DNA of 64,000 nt from Apostichopus japonicus. Taxonomy: Eukaryota; Echinodermata; Holothuroidea; Aspidochirotida; Stichopodidae. The notes under the pieces were generated by a model. That model did no database searches and had not been told where the DNA came from. It was given only the letters and a program-made list of their open reading frames with translations. The translations under genes and the position numbers were made by a program. Location of the stretch: the NCBI RefSeq assembly GCF_037975245.1, contig NC_092567.1, positions 24,606,876 through 24,670,875 of the forward strand. Direction: 5' to 3'. The first letter of the stretch is position 1. Each line of letters begins with the position of its first letter. Below, in pieces: positions 35,901-44,734 of the stretch.

Positions 35901-38900
35901 TCGTCAGTCAGTGACGTTGCAAAGTATTTCAGAGATGCATGCATGTGGCTAAATTTCTAGCTAGATTCACAGACAGATCTAAGATTGGGGAGGGGGCATG
36001 AACCTTTATATAAGGGTCTTCCTGGGCCTGAAGGGAGTGACCTGTATAATTCTTCCTCGACTGAATGTGAAAATTGCCCCGAAACATTATTTTGTTTCTT
36101 TTGACCTATGACATAATCAAGAGTTCAAATCTGCCCAATGTGATGCTCTTTAAACCATCGTCCCTTTCTCTTTCAGTTAGTGGCACTGGGTGGTTTCATT
36201 CTGCTCTTTGGATTTTTCGCCTTCAATGGTGGTTCACAAGCCTCCGTATCACAGCCTGGTGACGCTGAAGTGATAGCGAATGCCGTAGTCAACACCATCC
36301 TCAGTGGAGCCGCGGCGGCCACTGTCACCTTATCCTTATCCAGATTACATTTTGGAGAGGGAAAGTGGAGTTTGCTTACCACGATTAATGGCGGACTGGC
36401 GGGAATGGTAAGTTATCTACAGTAAACAAGCCTCCTTCATGTCATTAATATGGAACGCGAAAAGGGAAACCATATTTAGTTGTCTAAACTAAGTTTGTTG
36501 CTGTCTAAACTAAAGTTGGTGCTGCTGTTTTATCATGTTGTTGCTCAAACTCACTTTGATGTCTCAAATTCCGTTGTCTAAACTTACGTCGTAGTCTAAA
36601 CTTACGTTAAACTTAGCAACGAAATAAGTTTTCCCTTTTCGCGTTCCATACATTACGGCTTCTAATCTGAAATAAACCAGCCATTCGCTCTTAATGGAAA
36701 ATGTTTGCAAAATAAAATAAACCTGTTAGCAAACTGCTTATCCACTAGAGAGCCTGTGAAAGAGAATGTGTAAAAGTAAGTTGGCCTGACGTTTCGATCC
36801 TAGCAGGATCTTTTTCAAATGCTAAAAGGATAAATGGATAATATTTGGTAACAAAAAATACAGAGAATTTCTAAACATAGAATTAAGTAGCAGATTTATA
36901 TTGAGTATGTACTTGTATTATATGATTCTAACATAGTTTTACCTGTACTCGTCGTACTTTGTTAGTACATATTCTCGATATGCAATCGTAGTGAAGGAAC
37001 AAATCGGGCGCATGCGCGAGCAAATGCAACGGCCGCAATACGTACTACTTTAAACAATGTAGGCTACACAATGGAGACTTAGGGGGTGGAGTCAATAAAA
37101 GGAAAAATTATTTACTCAAGGTATACTTGTTAATAATTGTGTTCTCAGTTCAGTCCGATTAATGTCTTTGGGTAAGCAAAAGCTAGCAATGTTATTGTCT
37201 GAACTTTCTGTTCCCTAGAAACTAGCGATCGTGCCAAAATTCTGCACAAAAAAAAAGTACGTCGTCATGATTGTTATTTACTACACGACTGTATTAACAA
37301 AGTAAGAAAGATTATGTAAGCCCGTCGAGACTGAATGCATCATAACTGATTGCTGTTGTTTCTTATTCTGGGAATAAACAGTGGACTGTTTGGCTGTAAT
37401 TCAGAGACAATTGGTGACCTGTTTTCTTTTCTCATAGTTACTGATATTCTATTGGTTTAACCTAATATAAACTGCATATTGTACTCATAGGTCATTCAAC
37501 TGCTATTTTGTAACTTTGTGCATGGCTGGCACGTGTAAAATCATGACTTCGTGCATGTTGTCTGACTGCTACAATAGAATGTCTGTGTCACGAATTCTTC
37601 AACATGCACTTAGAACGTGAGTTTGTCGTGACAGCCGGGAGCTGCTATTATATATGACAGTTCCAAGATCGTATACGCTGCTGCTATATGACTATTCTAG
37701 AATGGTCATATTCTGCTCAAAAAGGCTACATACATACATAAAACAAAATATTGTAATTGTACATATTAATATTGTATAAATAATTAGTCAGTAGAACAAA
37801 TTTGTGCAAAAATCTGCCATTTTAGATCAAAAGCATTCAATAATGTTGATTTATTACGTAATCCTTTGCATTCTTTTTTTTTTCTAAGGATATACAATGC
37901 CGTGTTTCTATACATACAATCAGTATATTTACTGTACTGGTGTTGTACGATCTGTTTACTTGGTCCAAGAGCAAACTCACATCACACAGTATGTCTTCAA
38001 CTAGTAAGAGCATTAGAAATATGATCCGAAAGTGGCTAAACTAATCTAAACGTTTCGCATATTCACAGGTTGTTTATCTGCGCTGCGCGTGATGCGCATC
38101 ACGTATTATTATAGTATTGTGCAGTATTAGCTAATTTATCCCAACTGGTTAAGCTAATCTATGCGCTTCGTTTATTCACAGGTTATCTGCGCTTCGCGTG
38201 GTACGCTGGGATACATTGGGTACTCGCTTGGGGTACTCCTAGTGTCACATAGCATGTATTATAGTATTGTGCAGCATTAGAAAAGTTGCCTTACCAGGCT
38301 GAACTAATATATATAGTGTGTTTTGATTATTTACAGGTAGCTATATGTGCTGGGTGTGATTCGGTAATGGCGTGGGGTGCTGTATTAACTGGTATGATAG
38401 CAGGTATTGTTTACCAGTTAACTAGTATCCTTGTTGAACGCCTCCGTGTGGACGATCCTCTTGATGCTGTAGCTGGTAAGTGTTTATATTATTAAGCGGC
38501 TATAATGTTCTAAATCCAAAATGGCGCTGTGCCACAGTACTTCGCGCCCCATCGGTCACCACTATAGGAATGTTAACATCCCATTATAGGCTCTGCTGAC
38601 CGGAAATGTTGATATGGACGTGCTTAATTACGGTCATATCTTTTTTATTTCAAAAATATATGAAATCTGTAAAAATGATGAGATTTTGTTATAACCTACT
38701 ATTAATCGAGTTATAATGTTGATTGAAATTTTTTTCGACCAAATGAGGGACTTTACACCCGAGACGCCAAATAAAACGAATAATTATTCGGTGATTTTGT
38801 TTTGTATGTTCTAGGACTTAAGTCTTAGAAAATCCAAATTTCATTAGAAAAGGCCGAATTTCTCATGAAATCAATTACCTGCCGCTTTCTGGGTTGTATC

Positions 38901-41900
38901 GAAAGAAACTGGGACGTGAACCCTGGTTATGAAGTATGCAAGTTACTCTGGTTTCAGACTAGCGCCCTCAAAAGAAAAAAAGGGTTACATATAGTGATCG
39001 CCAAAAAATATAGCTGGGATAGCTCAGTTGTTAAAGCGCTGGGCTTGCTATCCAGAGGTCTCTGTTCGAATCCCGTCCGGGTTCGAATCCCGTTCGGGTT
39101 CGAATCCCGTTCGGGTTCGAATCCCGTTCTATCCCTAAATGTCTTTGCTCTTTTCCATTTATATGTAAATGATAATAGACTGCAAAAATTAAACATCGTC
39201 TTGAATTTAATTTTTTTTTTTTTTTTTTATAATTCCAAAGTTCACCTTAGTGGTGGTACCATAGGGGTCTTGACTGCACCATTTCTTGTCTATCCGGACG
39301 GGGTAGTTTTTAATTGGGATGGACCGGCCTTTTTGGTAAGTAAATAATTGACTCACATTGCTTTCATTTATACAAAGAAACGCTTCTATAACTATATTCT
39401 TCTTTGTTTTCCCTTCAAATGATGATAAATTAAAGGGTGATTAATCAAAGGGTGATTAATCAAATTAGGGTGATTAATCAAGCACTAAAAATTATTCCCA
39501 AAGTTTCGTCCGTTATCATGGCATTAAGATCTCTGGACGTTTCAAAATATTAAGGCCTTATCAATATTTAAAAAAAGACGGGCGAAACTTAACTTAATCC
39601 AGTCAAATTAAAAAATGAATGTTAAGTAGTAACAAAACATAAATAAGTAAAAAACTCACATAAAAAAACAAATCAGTTATATCATATGTTGGGGTGGGAC
39701 ATGGCAGTTTAAAACTTATATCCATGCTTTATATATAGCGGTCTTGGAAAATGACGAATTAAGTATGTAAGTTAATGAAGAAATTGATTGTAGTAAGACA
39801 ACTACATATCTTTAAAGGGTGTGAAGACTCACGCAAAAAGAAACGTCTAATGCCGGTAATCTGACCTAGTTTCGAATGAGTTGTAACAGAAGTGTTAGAC
39901 ACCACCATCGATCCCAGAAAATACACACACAGCTTGCTACCGTCGGCAATTAGACACTAGTGTACAGTCAGTACATACAGCTGCGGTCAATACCCACAGC
40001 ACAGTGTATAAATGATACAGCGATGGACTCAGGTCCAGCTAAAGATAACAAGGTATCACGTTTCATTACTGTCTGCATTTTGTAGCGACACGAACAAAAT
40101 GTCACTTGCAAGCAACCGAAAGTTAACTTTTTCAGATGGTCGCACGCGGTTTTGGGCGAATCTTCAATGCCGTTAACTCTTGGTTTTTACCTTCCAAACT
40201 TCCAGCTTCTAGGATGGAATGTTATAGGAGGGATCGCCATATTCGTCTGGACTGCAGCTCTATCGACAGTACTGTTCGGTGGGCTACAACTGGCAGGCTG
40301 GCTTCGAGTCAGTGCAGAAATTGAAATCAAAGGTATAAAGCTAGAGAACTTGATTTAAAAGGGATATTTTGGTGGCTAAAGTTGATTGCTTAACACATTT
40401 TCGCTGGAAATATTATATCTCATTCTTTTAGACTATCAATTTCAATTAATTCAAGCATGAACAAAAGTCACGCGTCATTTCATTCGTGACGTCACTTTAC
40501 GCTTACACATAATTGGCTGTTGTAGGGTTAATTCATACGTCATTATAAATACGGCGGTGAGAGTAAAACATTACAAAACAGTCGCCATGGTTATTGGAAC
40601 AATGATTTCTTAATGGAGAAAGGTCCCACCTTTCAGTTATATATAAATGTATTTATAATCATACGTGAGGGGAGTGGGGGACGGGTGGAGGGGGGGTTGG
40701 TGTCGGATAGATATTGGTCCTGGAGTATTACTTAGTGGGCCCGGGGTATGTGTAAGGAGGATCAGGTGAATGGAACAGGTCCACCAAATTAATTCTTCAT
40801 ACACACATATATGTAAACCGAATTTATTAAGACTTTGAAACATGAGTCCCGATGATATAGTTGTCCTCTAGTCCCGATCCTGCTGTCGTATTTCCATACT
40901 TAACTAATTCTTTAAATTCCTTTCTATATTACTAGGTCTAGATATTCCGAAACATGGTGAACCAGCCTATCCACCCGTAAGCTATCAAGTTGGTTGGCAT
41001 AGCGATCTCCACAACTTACCGGCGCAGGAGTATGGTTCCGTGAGAGTAGGTACGTACAGAAACAGAAAGACATCTACCGAGCCGGATTAACGACCTTTGC
41101 ACCGTATGATTTACTCCTACCCCCCCCCCACCTCCCCCATTAGGGTTTGCAGGTACCATCAGACAATAGAAGGTTGGTATATGTTGCCTGGACGTTGTCA
41201 TGAAGGTCCCATGATCTTGGAGTAGTCCTTCGTTACCTGCTTTATCTGCTTATTGTAGATATGGTTGAGTTGAAGGTACGTTAACGTTATTGATAAATGA
41301 AATAAAGTACCTTTGCTATAAAAAACTAAATTCATTAATTCACTCTTAATTTCAAGCAGAGCAGAATTCACTTTTTCAAGTGCGTCCATGATGAAAAACG
41401 TTTGCTAAATCAACAAATTGTCTAATCAAAAGCTGATATAAATCTCAACATTTAATTTCGAATTTGTCATAAATTAACATACAAATCTTAAATCAATAGC
41501 AAATTTAGCCAAATAAGAATTATAATACTAGTAATATTCGACTTTTATAAAGAGAGCACAAAACTCAAATAAATAAAATCTCTCAGAGGCAGTTAACTCG
41601 CCCCCCCCCCCATCCTCCCCTCTCTCTCAGAAACCAAACCCTTGTCATAGAAAAAAAGGTACGAATCGCATACAATTGAAAAACAAAGTTGAAAGTCAAA
41701 TCAATTTACAAAACATGAAACTGAGGGCGTTTTTGTAAACGATAAACCCTCACTCTGAGTTAGAATGACCACGCGAATGTGCTGTGTTGACTCTTCGACG
41801 TGTGAGTGTTGCTACAGGCTACAGACTCTTTGACCGAAATATATATATATATATTTCGGTCAAGTATATATATATATACATTGTACACAATTGAGTGTAT

Positions 41901-42458
41901 GCAAATGCCAATATTTTGTAAAATGGAATTTTTCGTTTCATGATAGGAAATGGTGTTAGGTCATATAATGATAATTTAGTTGTTCAATTTCACTACATAT
42001 CTGAAGATAATTTATATCTCAAATATGCATTACAATTGCACCCTTTCACGCCTAATTTTTTTCAGTGGGGGGAACCCTAGTCCACCCCCCCCCCCCTGCG
42101 CCTACCCTTCTACATGAGATTCTTCTTCAACAACCCATAGGCCACACACCCCTCCGTTGTACAAATATTGGGTGCACCCCTGTAAAGAGGGGATTGTGGC
42201 AGGAACGATATTAAGAGGGATGCGAGGACAATCATTACGTCGTATTTATTGATTGATTTGTTGTTTTCATTTTTGGCAGGAAATTCAAAGCCTGCTCGTC
42301 CTAGACTACCCCATGAATATCAGAACAACGCCTACGATGCGTCAGAAACATCGAATGGAGATACTGGAATAGCCCCACCAGTTACCAACACAGAGGTAAA
42401 CATTCAAGTGGGAGATGAAAATTACAACACACAAGATAAAACCACTGACCAACAATAG
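23847..42458 (+). CDS. AMT: Ammonium transporter, Amt family, 11 exons, complete
   Basis: Exons: 23847-23937, 32180-32269, 32778-33008, 34539-34618, 35622-35756, 36177-36407, 38337-38475, 39241-39335, 40206-40332, 40936-41049, 42280-42458. These total 1512 nt, 503 residues, with all phases consistent. Amt proteins are trimeric plasma-membrane channels or carriers with 11 helices that move ammonium or ammonia. Diagnostic residues: [16 protein letters not shown] (about 33-48), [13 protein letters not shown] (165-177) with the first pore histidine H173, [11 protein letters not shown], the second pore histidine in VHLSGGTIG (H334), and the conserved cytoplasmic [13 protein letters not shown] (407-419). 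These match the plant/bacterial/invertebrate Amt branch rather than vertebrate Rh proteins, which keep different motifs. A hydrophilic tail (about 445-503) follows. Substrate is inferred from the family. Confidence 0.92.
24053..24355. mobile_element. Foldback element with tandem-repeat arms
   Basis: Inverted arms are made of a 16-bp unit, GTCGGAACATAGAGAC: about two copies inverted on the left (24057-24090) and four on the right (24286-24351). The centre is A/T-rich with recurrent GGACC/GGTCC and AATTTTTT motifs that are themselves inverted about the middle. Flanks AAATATAC and AAATATGC look like an 8-bp target duplication with one change. Located 115 bp after exon 1 of the transporter. Confidence 0.75.
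27658..28038. mobile_element. Non-autonomous hAT element with perfect 8-bp TSD
   Basis: Starts CAGGGTTGTCCAACCT and ends AGGTTGGACAACCCTG (one base less), inverted repeats of about 15 bp, flanked by CACTAGTT on both sides (27650-27657, 28039-28046). CAGGG ends and GGCCCGCGGGCC near the left end are typical of hAT non-autonomous families found across animals. 381 bp, no coding sequence. Confidence 0.9.
28510..28528. repeat. Poly-A tract
   Basis: A run of about 19 A within transporter intron 1. No element with clear ends was identified around it. Confidence 0.7.
29641..29990 (+). repeat. Truncated copy of the CAGGCGCGTA repeat family
   Basis: Begins CAGGCGCGTATCCAGGAT and carries the core TATCTAAGCGGAGCGCCACC (29685-29704) with the following GGTTGGCGCGCAGCGTACAA. 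The same core is in the intact element at 14247-14526 (opposite strand) and near 30402 and 31122. The right end is not identifiable; the stop given is approximate. Confidence 0.65.
30333..30717. mobile_element. Nested transposon insertion with 6-bp TSD
   Basis: Begins CAGTGGCGGAGC and ends GCTCCGCCACTCTG (inverted), flanked by CGGCGG on both sides (30327-30332, 30718-30723). It sits inside another repeat whose left end, ATAGGCGTAGGAG, is at 30311. The interior carries the TATCTAAGCGGAGCGCCACC core. CGGCGG is low-complexity, so the duplication could be partly chance. Confidence 0.65.
30870..30990 (+). repeat. Repeat shared with 50738-50850
   Basis: TGGCATGCGAT...AACGCGCGC followed by CGCGAAAAT and GGCAAGTCG. 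The same order of motifs is in the copy near 50738. It includes a small GC palindrome (CGCGCGCTTGGCGCGCG). The open frame across it is not protein-coding in character. Confidence 0.6.
31073..31330 (+). repeat. Truncated copy of the CAGGCGCGTA repeat family
   Basis: Starts CAGGCGCGTAGCGAGGAATT and has TATCTAAGCGTAGCGCCACC at 31122-31141, then TTGGCGCGAAGCGTACAAGA and GATCGCTGGAAATGGCAC. It aligns along most of its length with the minus strand of the intact element at 14247-14526, so it belongs to that hAT family. No right terminus or target duplication is visible. Confidence 0.7.
31558..31730 (+). repeat. Polypyrimidine (C/T) tract
   Basis: About 170 bp almost wholly C and T on the plus strand. 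Its other strand reads as a Lys/Arg/Glu-rich open frame, which is a composition artefact. It ends next to a repeat end (GGATACGCACCTG, to 31774). Confidence 0.9.
32010..32097. repeat. C-rich tract, G-quadruplex-prone on the minus strand
   Basis: Many CCCC and CCCTCCCC runs, ending about 80 bp before exon 2 of the transporter. The transcript would be C/U-rich here. A possible quadruplex would form on the minus (template) strand. Confidence 0.75.
32180..32269 (+). CDS. AMT: Ammonium transporter exon 2
   Basis: Acceptor CCTTTTAG; codes [20 protein letters not shown] then ILIKNILDL, the end of helix 1 and the [11 protein letters not shown] loop diagnostic of Amt proteins. Phase 1 in and out, donor GTAAGT. 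Confidence 0.93.
32778..33008 (+). CDS. AMT: Ammonium transporter exon 3
   Basis: Codes [18 protein letters not shown] and on through [20 protein letters not shown] to [15 protein letters not shown], covering helices 2 and 3. HWVFAATA...SGAVAER is highly conserved in the family and holds the aromatic gate region. Phase 1 in and out. Confidence 0.95.
33065..33544. mobile_element. TATRGAACGCCAAA-ended element with internal GATAATAT repeats
   Basis: Inverted ends TATAGAACGCCAAA (33065-33078) and TTTGGCGTTCCATA (33531-33544), 13 of 14 matching. The interior is a degenerate tandem array of GATAATAT with ACTCGTT/ACACGTT spacers at roughly 28-32 bp. A related pair of ends, with a different array inside, is at 36449-36650. 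Both sit in introns of the same gene. Confidence 0.7.
34262..34290. repeat. G-rich tract
   Basis: GCGGGGGGGGGGGGTGGGGGTGAGGGGG in transporter intron 3: four or more G runs, a candidate G-quadruplex on the plus strand. Confidence 0.8.
34539..34618 (+). CDS. AMT: Ammonium transporter exon 4
   Basis: Codes [20 protein letters not shown] then PDVAYR. YPVVxHWxWSxxGWL is the conserved helix 4 and loop preceding the first pore histidine. Acceptor CCCACAG, donor GTAACG, phase 1 in and 0 out. Confidence 0.92.
35622..35756 (+). CDS. AMT: Ammonium transporter exon 5 (signature, first pore His)
   Basis: Codes [20 protein letters not shown] and on to [13 protein letters not shown]-[FYAS]-AG-[GS]-x-V-x-H is the family signature; its His (about residue 173) is one of the two pore histidines (equivalent to H168 of bacterial AmtB). 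Phase 0 both sides. Confidence 0.96.
36177..36407 (+). CDS. AMT: Ammonium transporter exon 6
   Basis: Codes [20 protein letters not shown] onward, with [17 protein letters not shown] and a final [18 protein letters not shown] is the conserved helix 6 segment lining the pore. Phase 0 both sides, donor GTAAGT. Confidence 0.96.
36449..36650. mobile_element. TATGGAACGCGAAA-ended element with internal GTCTAAACT repeats
   Basis: Perfect 21-bp inverted ends at 36449-36469 and 36630-36650 (TATGGAACGCGAAAAGGGAA plus one base), enclosing repeats of the type TTGTCTAAACTTACG. 202 bp in all. It shares the first 14 bases of its ends, allowing one change, with the element at 33065-33544. Target duplication is likely TA or absent. 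Confidence 0.8.
36783..36820 (-). ncRNA. Possible decayed hammerhead ribozyme motif
   Basis: On the minus strand: TTGAAAAA, a hairpin GATCC-TGCTA-GGATC, then GAAAC, GTC and AGGCC. This is the order of a hammerhead core (CUGANGA, stem II, GAAA, short stem III, GUC cleavage triplet), with about two core positions changed on the 5' side. Such motifs are known in Penelope-like retroelements of marine animals. No element body was recognised around it. Confidence 0.35.
38033..38336 (+). repeat. Diverged tandem copies of an intron-end sequence
   Basis: Three successive segments share CTAA-rich starts and TTATTYACAGGT-like endings: pseudo-acceptors end at 38068 and 38081+100 (38181), and the true exon 7 acceptor at 38336. 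Each is followed by similar bases (ATCTGCGCT, or ATATGTGCTG in the exon). Copies also share TAGTATTGTGCAG. Boundaries are approximate. Confidence 0.55.
38337..38475 (+). CDS. AMT: Ammonium transporter exon 7
   Basis: Codes [20 protein letters not shown], then [18 protein letters not shown] and DDPLDAVAG. ITAGCx...A-x-G-A-x-x-G and the [10 protein letters not shown]-type end are standard. Phase 0 in and 1 out. Similar upstream decoy acceptors lie at 38068 and 38181. Confidence 0.95.
39016..39135 (+). tRNA. tRNA-like sequence with four tandem T arms (pseudogene or SINE head)
   Basis: Reads GGGATAGCTCAGTTGTTAAA (A box), anticodon arm CTGGG-CTTGCTA-TCCAG with anticodon TGC (Ala) if folded normally, variable AGGTC, then GTTCGAATCCC four times at an exact 17-bp period (39064, 39081, 39098, 39115), each able to form the CGGGTTCGAATCCCG T arm. 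CTATCCC at 39129-39135 pairs 7/7 with GGGATAG at 39016-39022, although that pairing uses bases normally at positions 8-9. Length 120 instead of about 72. Not a normal functional tRNA; in intron 7 of the transporter, 105 bp before exon 8. Confidence 0.6.
39241..39335 (+). CDS. AMT: Ammonium transporter exon 8 (second pore His)
   Basis: Codes [20 protein letters not shown] then [12 protein letters not shown]. VHxxGGxxG holds the second pore histidine (about residue 334; H318 in AmtB). The acceptor is CAAAG after a T tract. Phase 1 in, 0 out. Confidence 0.93.
39431..39481. repeat. Tandem AGGGTGATTAATCAA repeat
   Basis: Three copies of about 15-20 bp, GGGTGATTAATCAA, in intron 8. TTAATCA/TGATTAA is locally palindromic. 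No function assigned. Confidence 0.8.
39816..40172 (-). mobile_element. TTAA-flanked MITE, copy 2, next to exon 9
   Basis: 357 bp between TTAA sites (39812-39815, 40173-40176). On the minus strand it matches the copy at 5917-6272 along its length (for example the CCATCGATCCCAGAAAATAC and AGCTAAAGATAACAAGGTAT blocks, seen reverse-complemented there). Its right end lies 33 bp before exon 9, so it probably supplies the branch-point region of intron 8. Confidence 0.85.
40206..40332 (+). CDS. AMT: Ammonium transporter exon 9
   Basis: Codes [20 protein letters not shown] then [23 protein letters not shown]...A-x-x-W is the last transmembrane helix (11), followed by the conserved LRVSAEIE turn. Acceptor TTCCAG, donor after AAAG, phase 0 in and 1 out. 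Confidence 0.94.
40936..41049 (+). CDS. AMT: Ammonium transporter exon 10
   Basis: Codes [20 protein letters not shown] then [19 protein letters not shown]. GLDxxKHGExAY is the conserved cytoplasmic C-terminal motif that couples subunits of the trimer in the family. Phase 1 in and out. Confidence 0.95.
41830..41863. repeat. 34-bp perfect palindrome
   Basis: TTGACCGAAAT, twelve alternating AT bases, then ATTTCGGTCAA: identical on both strands. It is followed by another TA run. In intron 10 of the transporter. Confidence 0.9.
42280..42458 (+). CDS. AMT: Ammonium transporter exon 11 (C-terminal tail, stop)
   Basis: Codes [20 protein letters not shown] and on to [19 protein letters not shown], stop TAG 42456-42458. 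The tail is polar and not conserved, as usual in this family; it is rich in Asn, Thr and Asp. Acceptor TTTGGCAG, phase 1. Confidence 0.85.
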
Positions 42459-42667
42459 CTTACAACAATGGCTTGAATGTTATGAACATATCTATTGTTT
42501 ACAAATTAGATCCAAGTTCTTTTTTCCCCTTTTTGCTTTGTTGCTATTTGTTTTATTTTATTTGTCGTTTTTGGAGTTTTTTTCTCTGCTGTCTTTGCCT
42601 AAATTTTTGCGTTTAGCAGGTTTAATAGTAATACGCTCTCTTCCAAAGAGAACTCAAATTAATTTCT

Positions 42668-42846
42668 TTTGTTACCAAATATTGCACAACTCTTCAAACG
42701 CACAATCTGTTTCATGAGAACATTAAAATAATTTTTGTTACCAAATATTGCGAAACTTTTAAACTGCACAATCTGTATCATCAGAATATTCAACTTATGT
42801 TGTTTTTGCGCCAAATTTGCACAACTCGCAAAACACACAATCTGTA
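42668..42846. repeat. Degenerate ~63-bp tandem repeat
   Basis: Three copies of TTGTTACCAAATATTGC...CAAACGCACAATCTGT...CATGAGAA, the last with TTGTTTTTGCGCCAAATTTGC. It is immediately 3' of the transporter and probably in or near its 3' UTR. Confidence 0.75.
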
Positions 42847-44734
42847 TTGTATTTGATGTAACGTCAACCATGACTGGTATATGACTCTATACTACATAAC
42901 TGACATCTATAAACAGTCTTAAAAAAAGAGAATCAATCTTTCTCCAGTTTAAACGAGTTTTTCATTAATTAAAGAAGAAATATAAATATAATAGAAACAT
43001 TATCAAAAACTAGAATGCAAAAAAATGCATTGAAGTTTCGATTACTTCATTGCAATAGACTTCTGCTTATTCATCAGAAACAGGGGTTTGGGGGTGGGCT
43101 GATTGAGTGGGGAGAGAGGAAGGAGGATGGGATATGATGATAATCCCATGTAAAAAAAATGACTGGTCAACCTATTCGATATGGTAAATCGCCATTTTAC
43201 CAATAAGGAAGTAGAAAATGTAAGTTTTCATATATCAACTCTGTCAGTATGTTTTATCTAAACTCATCATATAGAATATTTTACTTTATTGTGAGTCTTT
43301 GGGGTACATTTTCTTGATGATTCTAATGTTTTCGCTCGTATTGCATCATAAGAGTCGATGAAAGTAAAACTGCAGCTGAAAAAATAGGATTCATTTGAGT
43401 ATGTGTTATTCTTTATAGGGAATGTTTTGGATTTGAGTAGGAAAGGGGTCACCCCCTTCTCCTCGAATTGTGAAAAAGTGCCCTTTTTTCATAAACATGA
43501 AGTGCCCAATGATCTTTGTGGGTATTAGAACGTACACTCACTGGAGAAGTCTGAAGTAAATAAGACGGATAAAACATCGATTTGTACCGTTTTCTATAGA
43601 AAAGAACATAAGTATTGCAAGTAACCATTGAAATGAAGAGATGTTTAGACTGCGTAACTTATTTTCATTTAGTACAGAACACAAAAATAACAGAAGGAAA
43701 ACAATGGAATGGGTTATAGACTGTGTAACGTTTGTTTTATTTAGTAGCGGGAAATATCTTTCTTTGGTGGAAATATTGAAGAATAAAAGCACTTTGGTTA
43801 AGGCTGGCAGCCCAAACGTTACGAACAATGAACGGTGGTGGGTTGTGTCGCCACCGCAAACGGAATGGGTGTAATACGGTTATATTCGACCCTTGAATCC
43901 TTTGCCAGTTAAATTGGCCTGGTGATCATGAATATTCAAAGATATTAAAAGCAAGAAGTGTTAGACAGCTCTACTTTAATCATTACATTTTATCTTGAGG
44001 AAAATTCTGTTTCTTCTCTTGATGCTATAGGAAGGCCCCGCATCCAGGGTTTTCTTCTTTTTTATTATGGGAAAGGGGTGCTTCAAAGCACAACATGTGG
44101 ATTTTTAATCAATAAAGAAATATTTGTCCACTATACCAACATACTGTCAAATAACAATAGGCATGTGTATAACAGCAGATGTTATAGAGCAGATGTGTAC
44201 AATATTTGATATAAAGACAAATGGAACGTGGGACATACGGGAGGAGCTGGCCGGCAAGAGGGTTCTAGTGGGTTTGATTGTTCATTAGGCAACGCTCTAC
44301 ATTCGTTCTTTAGAATAAAACATATTAGGAAAAGAGAAAGTTCTGTTAACAATGTCGTATACAAAGGAAGGGGATCAGAGTGTCAGGCGATAAGAGTGGG
44401 GGGGGGGGGCAAGAGTGGGAGAGGACATGGGAAGGCCCCGATCTCTACCGTCAGACGGTGATAAACGTTTAGTCAGAGTTTTTGTTTCACATTCAGTCGC
44501 GTTAGCATGAGATGACTCATCCGGCCCAGATCTCTGCCACAAACATTGATGCCCTTCCAAAAACAGTCGGGAATGGGGAAAATTTAAAATCACTCCAACA
44601 ATACCTTTATACAGGTAGCAAACAAATCTCTTTTGTTGTTTGCTGTTTTCTCTATCACGAAATGCTAAACTTCTGCGACACTGATGTTATAATTTTATGG
44701 AGTTCATTACTTTGTTTTCGAAATATTCTCCAAA

